From the NCBI RefSeq assembly GCF_036023875.1, contig NZ_CP107931.1, positions 5,022,001-5,086,000 on the forward strand: DNA of 64,000 nt. Reading direction: 5' to 3'. Made by a program: the position numbers and the translations under genes. Source of the stretch: Mycobacterium sp. NBC_00419 (GTDB taxonomy: Bacteria > Actinomycetota > Actinomycetes > Mycobacteriales > Mycobacteriaceae). The first letter of the stretch is position 1. Each line of letters opens with the position of its first letter. This document shows positions 17,411-24,606 of the stretch, in pieces. The notes below the pieces were generated by a model. It was not told where the DNA came from. It worked only from the letters and a program-made list of their open reading frames with translations, and ran no database searches.

Positions 17411-18325
17411 CTATTGGATTTCGACCAGGTGTTGGTCGGTCCGCTTCCTAGCGTAGAAGGTGGCTTCGAACTCTGCGGGAGAGACGTCGTTCAGGTAGCC
17501 ATGCAGGCGGCCGGTGTTGCGCCAGTGCACCCAACCCAGGGTCGCCAACTCGACGTCCTCGACGGTCTTCCACGGCCCCGGGCGGGTGGGCCCGTAGATC
17601 AGCTCGGACTTGTAGTACCCGTTCACCGTCTCGGCCAGAGCGTTGTCATAGCTGTCCCCGACGGTCCCAATCGAGGGCGCCGCACCGATCTCGGCGAGAC
17701 GCTCGCCGTACCGGATGGACGTGAACTGGGACCCGGCATCGGAGTGACACCGCAAGTGCGGCAATGTGTTTCCGCGCGACCAGCGAGCCATCTCGATGGC
17801 GTCGAGCACCATCGTGGTCCGCATGTGGCTCGCGACTCGCCACCCGACGATCATCCGGGAGTAGACATCGACGAGGAAGCACACGTAGGCCACCCCGGCC
17901 CAGGTCGGCACGAATGTCAGATCGGTCACCCACAGCTGATTCGGTCCGGTCGCAGTGAAGTTACGCTTGACCAGATCCGGATGCCTCGGTGCAGCGGGAT
18001 CGGCTTTGGTGGTGCGCACCCGCTTGCCGCGTCGGACCCCTTCGATGCCGACCGCGCGCATCAGTCGTGCGACCTGATCGCGACCGACGTCGTGTCCGGC
18101 GCGGCGCGGCGCGCGGTCTTCCAGAGCTTGCGAGCACCGTAGACGCGGTAGTTGTCCTCCCACAGCTCGCGCAACACCGGCCGCGTCGCGCTGGGCCCGG
18201 GCCGACGGCGTGCGCGCCTTGACTGCGTAGTACGTGCTTGGGGCCATCTGCACGCCTGCTGAGCGCAGGACGGTGCAGATGGGCTCGACCCCGAAATCGC
18301 CGCGGTTCGCGTCGATGAAGGCCAC
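17411..18325 (-). CDS. IS3-family transposase OrfB (integrase catalytic part), internally frame-shifted
   Basis: A frame of 304 residues with the rve/DDE core: QLWVTDLTFVPTWAGVAYVCF (first Asp), LPHLRCHSDAGSQFTS (second Asp), and DNALAETVNGYYKSELI (Glu). Between ~18180 and ~18104 the frame reads VARAVGGQLPRLRCSQALED, whereas the neighbouring frame reads ELWEDNYRVYGARKLWKTAR, the conserved IS3 HTH region. A 1-base gain near 18180 and a 5-base GCGCC gain near 18105 together keep the frame open. The DDE part is intact but the DNA-binding part is scrambled, so the enzyme is probably inactive. The GTG start overlaps the orfA stop (TAGTG). Confidence 0.85.
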   Translation of the reverse strand: MAFIDANRGDFGVEPICTVLRSAGVQMAPSTYYAVKARTPSARAQRDAAGVARAVGGQLPRLRCSQALEDRAPRRAGHDVGRDQVARLMRAVGIEGVRRGKRVRTTKADPAAPRHPDLVKRNFTATGPNQLWVTDLTFVPTWAGVAYVCFLVDVYSRMIVGWRVASHMRTTMVLDAIEMARWSRGNTLPHLRCHSDAGSQFTSIRYGERLAEIGAAPSIGTVGDSYDNALAETVNGYYKSELIYGPTRPGPWKTVEDVELATLGWVHWRNTGRLHGYLNDVSPAEFEATFYARKRTDQHLVEIQ

Positions 18326-18669
18326 TACTTCTTGTGTTGGCGGTCGAGCTCCGCCCCGAAGAAACTCGCTGCCCGCTTCAGAATCTCGTTAGCCCGCTTG
18401 AGTTCTCGGATCTCTTGCTCGAGATCCTTGACCCGCGCCGACTCCGAGGAGCTGACCCCAGGCGCGTGGCCGTCGTCGATGTTGGCCTGACGGACCCAGG
18501 ACCGTACCGACTCGATGCCGTAGCCGAGCTGGCGCGCGACGCGCTGCACCGTTCCATGATCGGTGCCCAACTCCGTCCGCAGGGCCCGCACCATCCGCAC
18601 CGCGGCAGCCTTTTCCTCTGGGGTGTACCTGCGCGTCGTCGGCTTCCCGGGCGACTGTTCCTTCGGCAT
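18325..18669 (-). CDS. IS3-family transposase OrfA
   Basis: A protein of 114 residues: basic N-terminus, TRRYTPEEKAAAVRMVRAL, the HTH GTVQRVARQLGYGIESVRSWV, and a C-terminal leucine-zipper-like helix (VKDLEQEIRELKRANEILKRA). OrfA binds the IS ends and normally is fused to OrfB by -1 frameshifting. The ATG at 18669 is preferred over upstream in-frame codons, which reach into the terminal repeat. The protein looks intact. Confidence 0.88.
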   Translation of the reverse strand: MPKEQSPGKPTTRRYTPEEKAAAVRMVRALRTELGTDHGTVQRVARQLGYGIESVRSWVRQANIDDGHAPGVSSSESARVKDLEQEIRELKRANEILKRAASFFGAELDRQHKK

Positions 18670-18710
18670 CGCTCCATCCTCGTTTCCAAGGTCAGGAGCC
18701 TCCAGCATTT

Positions 18711-18723
18711 CCAGGGCGATTCA
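18711..18723 (+). repeat. IS3 right terminal inverted repeat
   Basis: CCAGGGCGATTCA, the exact reverse complement of 17380-17392. The 141 bases between this end and the zinc-ribbon gene stop hold no recognisable gene. Confidence 0.85.
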
Positions 18724-18864
18724 AACGTTGCCAACCAGCGAGTATCGCCAGTGCAGAGTTTGTGGAACCGTCGAAGCCGCGGCGCCGCAAGTCGCCGGCT
18801 GGGGGAGCGCTACAGTCAGTCGCCGCCCGGCAGCGACTAATGGGCCAGGTGGACCTCTGCGACG

Positions 18865-20958
18865 TCAACCGCGGCGCGAGGATGACTTGCGGCGGCCGCA
18901 CTCCGGGCAGCCGTGCCCGCCACCTGATCGGCTGTAGATGTATGCAGCCCAGCTGTGCCCGCAGTCGGGACAGATCCACCAAGGCCGCGCGCCGCTACCC
19001 GCTGTAACGTCGTCGGGCGTAAGTGCCCCGTTCTTAATCGGATCCCATTGGGCCGCCAGGTCGGGATGCAGTGTCGCGAGAGACTTGTCGATCCGCCGCC
19101 GCTTGATGTAGTCGGACGCGTCACTGTTGCCCCAGGGGTCGTCTGTCATCAGGTAATCGTCATATTCGGCCACGTCATGGCCGAGACTTTTGAGTTTCAC
19201 CAGGACTGCCTTCGCCCGCATGACCTCGCTTGAGTTGAGCGGTACGACGACGTCGTGCTCGCCGATTGCAGGCAGGTGTTCCCGCACGCGAATCACAGTC
19301 CACCCTTGCTCTGTTAGCAGTCGCGTCTTGCGCCCGTCTTTTTCGGCACTGTCCGGCAACTTGTGGAATCGGTTGCCGTCGAACTCAATCACGACGTTCC
19401 ACGCCGAGCACACCATGTCGCACTGCAACACACGCCCAGATGTCTCGCGAATGACTTCATGGTCTGGATCGACGGGTACGCCAGCGGCGAGCAGTTCATA
19501 TCGAAGACGAATTTCCTCAACGCTTGTTCCCCAGAGCGTGCACTTCGGACACCCGCGAGCTTTGCGCCGGTTGTTGATCATGGCCCGCCACTCATGGCGC
19601 CGGTCGCAGAGCCACCAAACTGTCTGACCGCTGTTGGCCGTGACGTCTGACGCACGCAGCGAGCCATTTCGAGAGGGATGCCACTGCTCGGCAATTTCGG
19701 GATCCCGCTCCGCGAGCGATTGTCCAGGTTCCGCAGCACCAAATTCGATCGCCCGCTGTCGGTCGGCGCAGGCTCGGCAGCCGTGACCGCTTGCGCGGCT
19801 GTAAATTCCGGCTTCCCACTCGTTGTCGCAGTTGGGGCACCGCCACCACGCCTTGCGACGGCTTTTGGCTGCCACCTGCTCAGGCGTCAGTGGTGCGTTG
19901 CGCTCGGTGTGCCACTCCGCGGCCAGAGCGGGATACTTCTCGGCGAGTGAGCCGCCGGGTTTGGGCGTGGCGTTGGCGCGCCCGGCTCGGCGCCGACCGC
20001 ATTGCGGGCAACCTGCGCCGCCGCTTCCGCGACTTTGAATGATGGAGTCCCATTCGTGTCCGCATGCGCTGCATAGCCACCATGCTCTGCGGTTGCTCGC
20101 ATATGCGACTGTGTCGGGCGTAAGTTCGCCGTTGCGTGTGGGGTGCCATTCGGCGGCGGCCTGGGGGAAGCGGTCTGCCAATGAGTTACCGGGCTTCGGC
20201 AAGGCTTTCGTTACCTTGCTTGGCGCCGGCGGTGGCTCGGAAGCGACGGAAGGGGAGCGGCCGCGGAGCGCGCGACCGCGGGCGGCATACGAGCACGGCG
20301 GGCACTGCGCCCCTGTTGCCCGATTGCCGATAGATGCCTGCCACTCATGCCCGCAGTTTGCGCACAGCCACCAGGCTTTATCCTTCCGCGAGAAGGCGAC
20401 ATCGGCTGGGGTTAGGTCACCATTCCGCGTCGGATGCCACTCCGCCGCGGCGGATGGATTTCTGTCAGCGAGCGAATTGCCTGGTTTCGGTATGGCCAGA
20501 GCACTGCTTGCACACTTCTTGCAGGATGCGCCGGCGGAGCGATTCGACACTTGCACTTGCCACTCGTTGTGGCAGCGGTGGCACCGCCACCACACCTTTT
20601 TGTTGCTTGCGTAGCCGACGTCGGCCGGCGTCAGGTCCCCGTTTCGTGTGGGATGCCATTCGGCCGCTATTTCGGGGGACTTCTCCGCCAAGGATTCGCC
20701 GGGGCGCGGGGCCGCCTTCGCTTTCCCTGCGGCGCGGCGCCCGCAGGCGGGGCAGCCGTGGCCGCCAGCCGTCCGACTGTTGACGCGAGCTTGCCACTTA
20801 TACCCACACGTCCCACAGACCCAGGCGACCTTCCTCTTGCTGCCCGGTGTGATCGCCATCGGCGTCAGCGGTGCGTTCTGTTTTAGATCCCACTCGCACG
20901 CGACTACGGGGTACTTGGCGGCAAGCGAGTTATCGCCGGTCGTTTCCTCGGTCGACAT
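18865..20958 (-). CDS. Seven-zinc-ribbon protein with Vsr/PD-(D/E)XK-like nuclease domain
   Basis: A protein of 697 residues. Seven copies of a ~63-residue treble-clef/zinc-ribbon unit (start SLAxxxP, then EWHPTRNGDLTP, WWxCxxCxHEW and GxxCPxC) occur at ~10-73, 88-149, 160-222, 257-321, 336-399, 413-473 and 625-690. The sixth lacks one CxxC (LCDRRHEW). Between units 6 and 7, residues ~474-590 form a Vsr/DUF559-like endonuclease: GTSVEEIRLRYELL, LQCDMV (Asp 514), VVIEFDGNRFHK (Glu 525, Asp 527, His 532), KDGRKTRLL and GWTVIRVRE. The layout suggests a DNA-binding array placing a nicking or cleaving domain. It lies in the island, ends 142 bases from the IS, and points away from the tRNA cluster. 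Probable defence role; no system name can be assigned. Confidence 0.82.
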   Translation of the reverse strand: MSTEETTGDNSLAAKYPVVACEWDLKQNAPLTPMAITPGSKRKVAWVCGTCGYKWQARVNSRTAGGHGCPACGRRAAGKAKAAPRPGESLAEKSPEIAAEWHPTRNGDLTPADVGYASNKKVWWRCHRCHNEWQVQVSNRSAGASCKKCASSALAIPKPGNSLADRNPSAAAEWHPTRNGDLTPADVAFSRKDKAWWLCANCGHEWQASIGNRATGAQCPPCSYAARGRALRGRSPSVASEPPPAPSKVTKALPKPGNSLADRFPQAAAEWHPTRNGELTPDTVAYASNRRAWWLCSACGHEWDSIIQSRGSGGAGCPQCGRRRAGRANATPKPGGSLAEKYPALAAEWHTERNAPLTPEQVAAKSRRKAWWRCPNCDNEWEAGIYSRASGHGCRACADRQRAIEFGAAEPGQSLAERDPEIAEQWHPSRNGSLRASDVTANSGQTVWWLCDRRHEWRAMINNRRKARGCPKCTLWGTSVEEIRLRYELLAAGVPVDPDHEVIRETSGRVLQCDMVCSAWNVVIEFDGNRFHKLPDSAEKDGRKTRLLTEQGWTVIRVREHLPAIGEHDVVVPLNSSEVMRAKAVLVKLKSLGHDVAEYDDYLMTDDPWGNSDASDYIKRRRIDKSLATLHPDLAAQWDPIKNGALTPDDVTAGSGARPWWICPDCGHSWAAYIYSRSGGGHGCPECGRRKSSSRRG

Positions 20959-21181
20959 CCGTCGTCACGTTGCTGTCGGAAGTCGAGTTTTACGCATCAC
21001 TCAACACATTAGGCGCGCTCACAACACGTCCAAGCGTGGTCGCGGCGATGTCAAGGAATTGGCGACGTCGGGATCGACGCAACCAGGGCCGCGATCGGTG
21101 AAGCTCCGCGCCGTTTCCACAGCATCAGGTCACATGTAGGTCATGCGAAGCGGTTTCAGAAGTGAAAGTGCAGGTAGAACG

Positions 21182-21256
21182 TGGTGCGCGATACTGGGAT
21201 TGAACCAGTGACCTCTTCCGTGTCAGGGAAGCGCTCTCCCGCTGAGCTAATCGCGC
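21182..21256 (-). tRNA. tRNA-Val (GAC), CCA encoded
   Basis: Cloverleaf read on the minus strand: acceptor GCGCGAT paired with ATCGCGC, D-arm TAGCTCAGCGGGAGAGC, anticodon arm CTTCC-CTGACAC-GGAAG giving anticodon GAC, T-arm with GGTTCAATCC, discriminator A and CCA. It is first in position next to the accessory island, its 3' end facing the island. tRNA-Cys and tRNA-Gly lie just upstream on the same strand. Confidence 0.97.
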
Positions 21257-21276
21257 GGGTCTATCGGTTGATCCTT

Positions 21277-21350
21277 TGGAGGTGGAGACGGGAATCGAAC
21301 CCGTGTGCACGGCTTTGCAGGCCGTTGCCTCACCACTCGGCCACTCCACC
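21277..21350 (-). tRNA. tRNA-Cys (GCA), CCA encoded
   Basis: Acceptor GGTGGAG paired with CTCCACC, D-arm TGGCCGAGTGGTGAGGCA, anticodon arm ACGGC-CTGCAAA-GCCGT giving GCA, T-arm GGTTCGATTCC, discriminator T then CCA. It lies 20 bases from tRNA-Val(GAC) on the same strand and is likely co-transcribed with it. Confidence 0.97.
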
Positions 21351-21379
21351 GTTGGGGTTTGATGCCAGTTGCACCTTCG

Positions 21380-21452
21380 AGCGGATGACGGGATTCGAAC
21401 CCGCGACCCTCACCTTGGCAAGGTGATGCGCTACCAACTGCGCTACATCCGC
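21380..21452 (-). tRNA. tRNA-Gly (GCC), CCA not encoded
   Basis: Acceptor GCGGATG paired with CATCCGC, D-arm TAGCGCAGTTGGTAGCGCA, anticodon arm TCACC-TTGCCAA-GGTGA giving GCC, T-arm GGTTCGAATCC, discriminator T. The next bases are CGA, not CCA, so the end must be added enzymatically. It is the probable first gene of the Gly-Cys-Val unit. Confidence 0.97.
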
Positions 21453-21625
21453 GCGCTCCGAATGAGATCGTCATCCGGTGCGAAGCAGAACAATAGTCGA
21501 CGCAACCGAAGCCACACAAATCCCTATGGTCACCTACGGTGACGAGCGCATTCCGAGCCGCTGGTCGCGTCGTGCTAATGTTCTGCCTCGGCGTTGTCCC
21601 CGCTTCGGCGGTGCAACTGCCGCTC

Positions 21626-21700
21626 GGTCTCGTAGCTCAGCGGGAGAGCGTCCGCCTCACACGCGGAAGGTCGCTGGTTCGATCCCAGCCGGGACCACCA
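21626..21700 (+). tRNA. tRNA-Val (CAC), CCA encoded
   Basis: Acceptor GGTCTCG paired with CGGGACC, D-arm TAGCTCAGCGGGAGAGC, anticodon arm TCCGC-CTCACAC-GCGGA giving CAC, T-arm GGTTCGATCC, discriminator A and CCA. It is divergent from the three minus-strand tRNA genes; the ~170 bases between hold their promoters. Confidence 0.97.
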
Positions 21701-21769
21701 CCTCATGGCGAGAGCCAGTCATCGGGACTTCTTCTTGATGCTGCTCCCCGCAGGCCAGACGATCGCGGC

Positions 21770-22273
21770 ATGGCCGGTGAACCCCTGACTCTGAGCCCCG
21801 TCGAACGACTCCTGGCCATCGAAGAGATCAAGTGCGTCTTCGCAGGGCGTTTGCAGTGCATGGATGCCAAGGACTGGGAGCGCTACGGCGATTTCCACAC
21901 CGAGGACGTCGTCAGCGACACCTGGCGTGACGCCCGCCGGGCCGGCGGTGGCCCCGCCCCGGTCGTCGTCGGGCGGGACGCATTGACCGCGGCCATCCGG
22001 GCCACCCTGGACGGCCCCGTGCCCATCACCTCGGTCCATCACGGCCACACCCCGCAGATCACGCTCACCAGCGATACGACGGCCCGCGGTGTCTGGGCGA
22101 TGGAGGACCGGCTGTGGTGGACCCACGGCGACGCTGAGGAGCATCTACACGGCTGGGGCCACTACCACGAGACCTATCGCAAGGTCGACGGGCGATGGCT
22201 GATCAGTGCGCGCACCCTGAGCCGCATCCGCGTCGACGTCACACCGGGATTCCTCGGTCGGCCGACTCGGTAG
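21770..22273 (+). CDS. SnoaL-like (NTF2-fold) protein
   Basis: A protein of 167 residues with the NTF2/SnoaL layout: N-terminal helices SPVERLLAIEEIKCVFAGRLQCMDAKDW, then YGDFHTEDVVSDTW, then VGRDALTAAIRATLD, and a sheet with TSVHHGHTPQITL, WAMEDRLWW and GWGHYHETYRKVDGRW. Family members act as dehydratases, isomerases or hydrolases on steroid- or polyketide-like substrates, with the His in VHHGH and Asp in FHTED as candidate catalytic residues. The ATG at 21770 follows the tRNA-Val gene by 69 bases. The substrate is unknown. Confidence 0.8.
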   Translation: MAGEPLTLSPVERLLAIEEIKCVFAGRLQCMDAKDWERYGDFHTEDVVSDTWRDARRAGGGPAPVVVGRDALTAAIRATLDGPVPITSVHHGHTPQITLTSDTTARGVWAMEDRLWWTHGDAEEHLHGWGHYHETYRKVDGRWLISARTLSRIRVDVTPGFLGRPTR

Positions 22274-22299
22274 CGGTAAACCCTGAAATCGCTTGACTG

Positions 22300-23673
22300 T
22301 TAGGCGGTTTCGCCGCGCGTCGCAGAGTCGAGCGCCGGCTGCGGCGCCCGGAGCCGGTTCACCCGGATCCGCCCACCGCGATCCGGTGTGAGGATCACGT
22401 GCTTGACGCGTTGGCGCTCACCGGGTTCGGTGGTGGTCGCCAACTCCGCACGCAGCAGCACCTCGCGCAGCACCACCCGCATCTCGGCCATCGCGAAGGT
22501 GGCGCCCAGGCAGCGGCGGGCGCCGCCGCCGAACGGCAGCCACGTCGTCGGGCTCAGGCTCGCGCCGATCATGCGGTCGGGATCGAAGCGATCCGGATCG
22601 GGGTAGATCGTCTCGTCGGAGTGCACCAGGCCGACGCCCGGGGCCACCATCACACCGGCAGGCAACTGGTATCCGGCGATCTCCACCGGCCGGGTCAGGA
22701 CGCGCCCGACGTCGAACACGACCGGCCGGTTGCGCAGCGTCTCCTTGGCGACCGCGTCGAGGTACTCGTCACCCTCGGGGTCGCCGGCGGCACTGGCCTC
22801 GGCGGCTGCCACCGCCTTGGCGAGCGCCGCGGGATGGCGGGTCAGCCGCTCCAGCGCCCAGGACAGCCCGGTGGCGGTGGTGTCGTGCCCGGCCACCAGC
22901 AGGGTCATCAGCTGATCGCGCAGTTCGGCGTCGGTCATCGTGCGGCCGTCCTGGTCCGCGGCGCGCACCAGCATCGCCAGCGCGTCCGGGCGTGAGGCAA
23001 GTTCCGGGTCGGCGCGGCGTTCGGCGATCTCGGCGTACAGCAGCCGATCGGCGTCCTCGATCCGGCGGCGCACTCCCCGCCACGGCAACCGGCTCTGCAG
23101 TTTGGGTGAGGCGATGGCCACCAACTGGGTCGACGAGAGGTTGAGTAGCCGCGGCATCACCGTTCGCAGGGCGGCGAGCCGTGCCGGATCGGTCGCCCCG
23201 ATCACGGTGCGCAGGATGACTTCCAGGGTGATCGCCGACATCCGCGGCGCCACTGCGAACGGCGTGCCCACCGGCCACCGGTCGATGTCGGCGGCGGCGA
23301 CCTCGGTCATGATCGCGGTCTGGCGTGCCACCGCGTCGCGGGTGAACGGCTCCAGCATCAGCTTGCGGCGGCCCCGGTGCACGTCCTCGTCGACCACCAG
23401 CACCGAGGCGGGGCCCAGTAGGCCCGTCAGGACTGAATTCGCTTCGCCGGCATGGAAAGTCGTGGAATCCCCGGCGAACACCTTCTTGATCTCGGCGGGG
23501 TCGGTGAGGTAGACGAGGGTGCCCACTCCGGCGATACGCACCGTGAACGCGTTGCCGTAGCGACGGCGGCAGGCGCTGACGAACCGCGGCCAATACCGCC
23601 ACATGAGGGCGGCCTGCACGACGGGTGGCAGGGGAGGCCCGGGCGGCAACGTTGCCAGTGCGGCGTCGGTCAT
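22300..23673 (-). CDS. Cytochrome P450 (CYP138-like)
   Basis: A protein of 457 residues. Motifs: proline-rich start LPPGPPLPPVVQAAL, I-helix AGHDTTATGLSW (oxygen activation), ExxR in AVAKETLRNRP, and the heme loop FGGGARRCLGATFA with the proximal Cys. The class resembles mycobacterial CYP138/CYP137-type enzymes, which take electrons from a ferredoxin. There is no N-terminal membrane anchor. It is divergent from a FadR-type regulator, with a palindrome between them, so that regulator probably controls it. The substrate is unknown; a fatty-acid-like ligand is suggested only by the regulator family. Confidence 0.9.
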   Translation of the reverse strand: MTDAALATLPPGPPLPPVVQAALMWRYWPRFVSACRRRYGNAFTVRIAGVGTLVYLTDPAEIKKVFAGDSTTFHAGEANSVLTGLLGPASVLVVDEDVHRGRRKLMLEPFTRDAVARQTAIMTEVAAADIDRWPVGTPFAVAPRMSAITLEVILRTVIGATDPARLAALRTVMPRLLNLSSTQLVAIASPKLQSRLPWRGVRRRIEDADRLLYAEIAERRADPELASRPDALAMLVRAADQDGRTMTDAELRDQLMTLLVAGHDTTATGLSWALERLTRHPAALAKAVAAAEASAAGDPEGDEYLDAVAKETLRNRPVVFDVGRVLTRPVEIAGYQLPAGVMVAPGVGLVHSDETIYPDPDRFDPDRMIGASLSPTTWLPFGGGARRCLGATFAMAEMRVVLREVLLRAELATTTEPGERQRVKHVILTPDRGGRIRVNRLRAPQPALDSATRGETA

Positions 23674-23714
23674 GAATCCAGCATACGAGCAGGTCTGCGC
23701 GCCGCACGCAGGAT

Positions 23715-23725
23715 TGGTCTGACCA
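23715..23725. promoter_or_regulatory. Probable FadR-type operator
   Basis: TGGTCTGACCA is a perfect 11-base palindrome and matches the TGGT-N3-ACCA pattern bound by FadR-subfamily GntR regulators. It lies 38 bases before the ATG of the FadR-type gene and 42 bases before the P450 ATG, between the two divergent genes, where one site could control both. Confidence 0.65.
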
Positions 23726-23762
23726 CTTGACGTCTGCCGTGTGGAGCGGTCATCATCGCCCC

Positions 23763-24479
23763 ATGGCGCTTCAACCGGTACAACGCAAGTCGGTTCCGGA
23801 GGAAGTGGTGGAACAGATCATCGCCGATGTGCTCAGCGGCGAGATGCAACCGGGCGACGTCCTGCCCAGTGAGCGTCACCTGGCCGAACTTCTCGGCGTA
23901 TCCCGGCCAGCGGTCCGGGAGGCGTTGCGCGGTGTGCTGGCCGCCGGGCTGATCGAAGTGCGCCAAGGTGATGCCACCACGGTGCGCGACTTTCGCCGTC
24001 ATGCCGGCCTGGACCTGCTGCCGCGGCTGGTCATCCGCGGCGGCGAGCTCGACGTCGCCGTGGTGCGCAGCATTCTGGAGACCCGGCTGCACAACGGACC
24101 CAAGGTCGCGGCGCTGGCCGCCGAACGTCGCCAGCCCGAGCTTGCCGAAACGCTGCGAGCGTCGTTGCATGCCTTGGAATCTGAAACCGACCCGGTCGGC
24201 CGCCAACGCCTCGCACTGGCGTTCTGGGATCTCGTCGTCGACGGTGCGGATTCGATCGTGTTCCGGCTGATGTACAACACACTGCGGGCGACCTACGAGC
24301 CGGCACTGGCCGTCCTCAGTGCGGTCATGGCAGACGAGGTCGGCAGGCCCTCGGCATACGGCGCTGTCGTCGATGCCATCGAGGCGGGCGATCCGCAGCG
24401 GGCCACGCAGGCCGCGACGGACCTGTTGGAGCCCGCGACGGCAACGCTGCTGTCGGTGCTCGACGGTCTCGAGCGGTAA
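23763..24479 (+). CDS. GntR-family regulator, FadR subfamily
   Basis: A protein of 238 residues. Winged HTH at the N-terminus: [35 protein letters not shown] then [20 protein letters not shown]. The C-terminal all-helical FCD/FadR ligand domain follows, including [21 protein letters not shown]. Such proteins bind palindromic operators and release them on binding an acyl-CoA or an organic acid. The ATG at 23763 was chosen by homology; an upstream in-frame codon adds 12 unrelated residues. It is divergent from the P450 gene with a FadR-like site between. Confidence 0.88.
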   Translation: MALQPVQRKSVPEEVVEQIIADVLSGEMQPGDVLPSERHLAELLGVSRPAVREALRGVLAAGLIEVRQGDATTVRDFRRHAGLDLLPRLVIRGGELDVAVVRSILETRLHNGPKVAALAAERRQPELAETLRASLHALESETDPVGRQRLALAFWDLVVDGADSIVFRLMYNTLRATYEPALAVLSAVMADEVGRPSAYGAVVDAIEAGDPQRATQAATDLLEPATATLLSVLDGLER

Positions 24480-24606
24480 CGCCAGGCGAAATTGGTGCAG
24501 CCGTCAATGGATTCGCGCCGCCGCTGATTGCCGCGATCGTGTGCCGGACACCGGTAGGGTTGAGGGACTGCCCGACACGGCGCACCATCTCCGACGGCGG
24601 AAAGCC

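Larger units (their letters stand above)
17380..18723 (-). mobile_element. IS3-family insertion sequence, 1344 bp
   Basis: The element is bounded by inverted repeats beginning TGAATCGCCCTGG at both ends, with a second matching block TG(A/C)TGGAGGCTC a few bases inward and TTGGA after that. Inside are orfA and orfB of the IS3 family with a 1-base overlap, on the minus strand. The flanking bases (TTA on the left, AAC on the right) do not form a target duplication, so the element is old or has lost one flank by deletion or recombination. OrfB contains a shifted segment, so autonomous transposition is doubtful. Confidence 0.85.
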
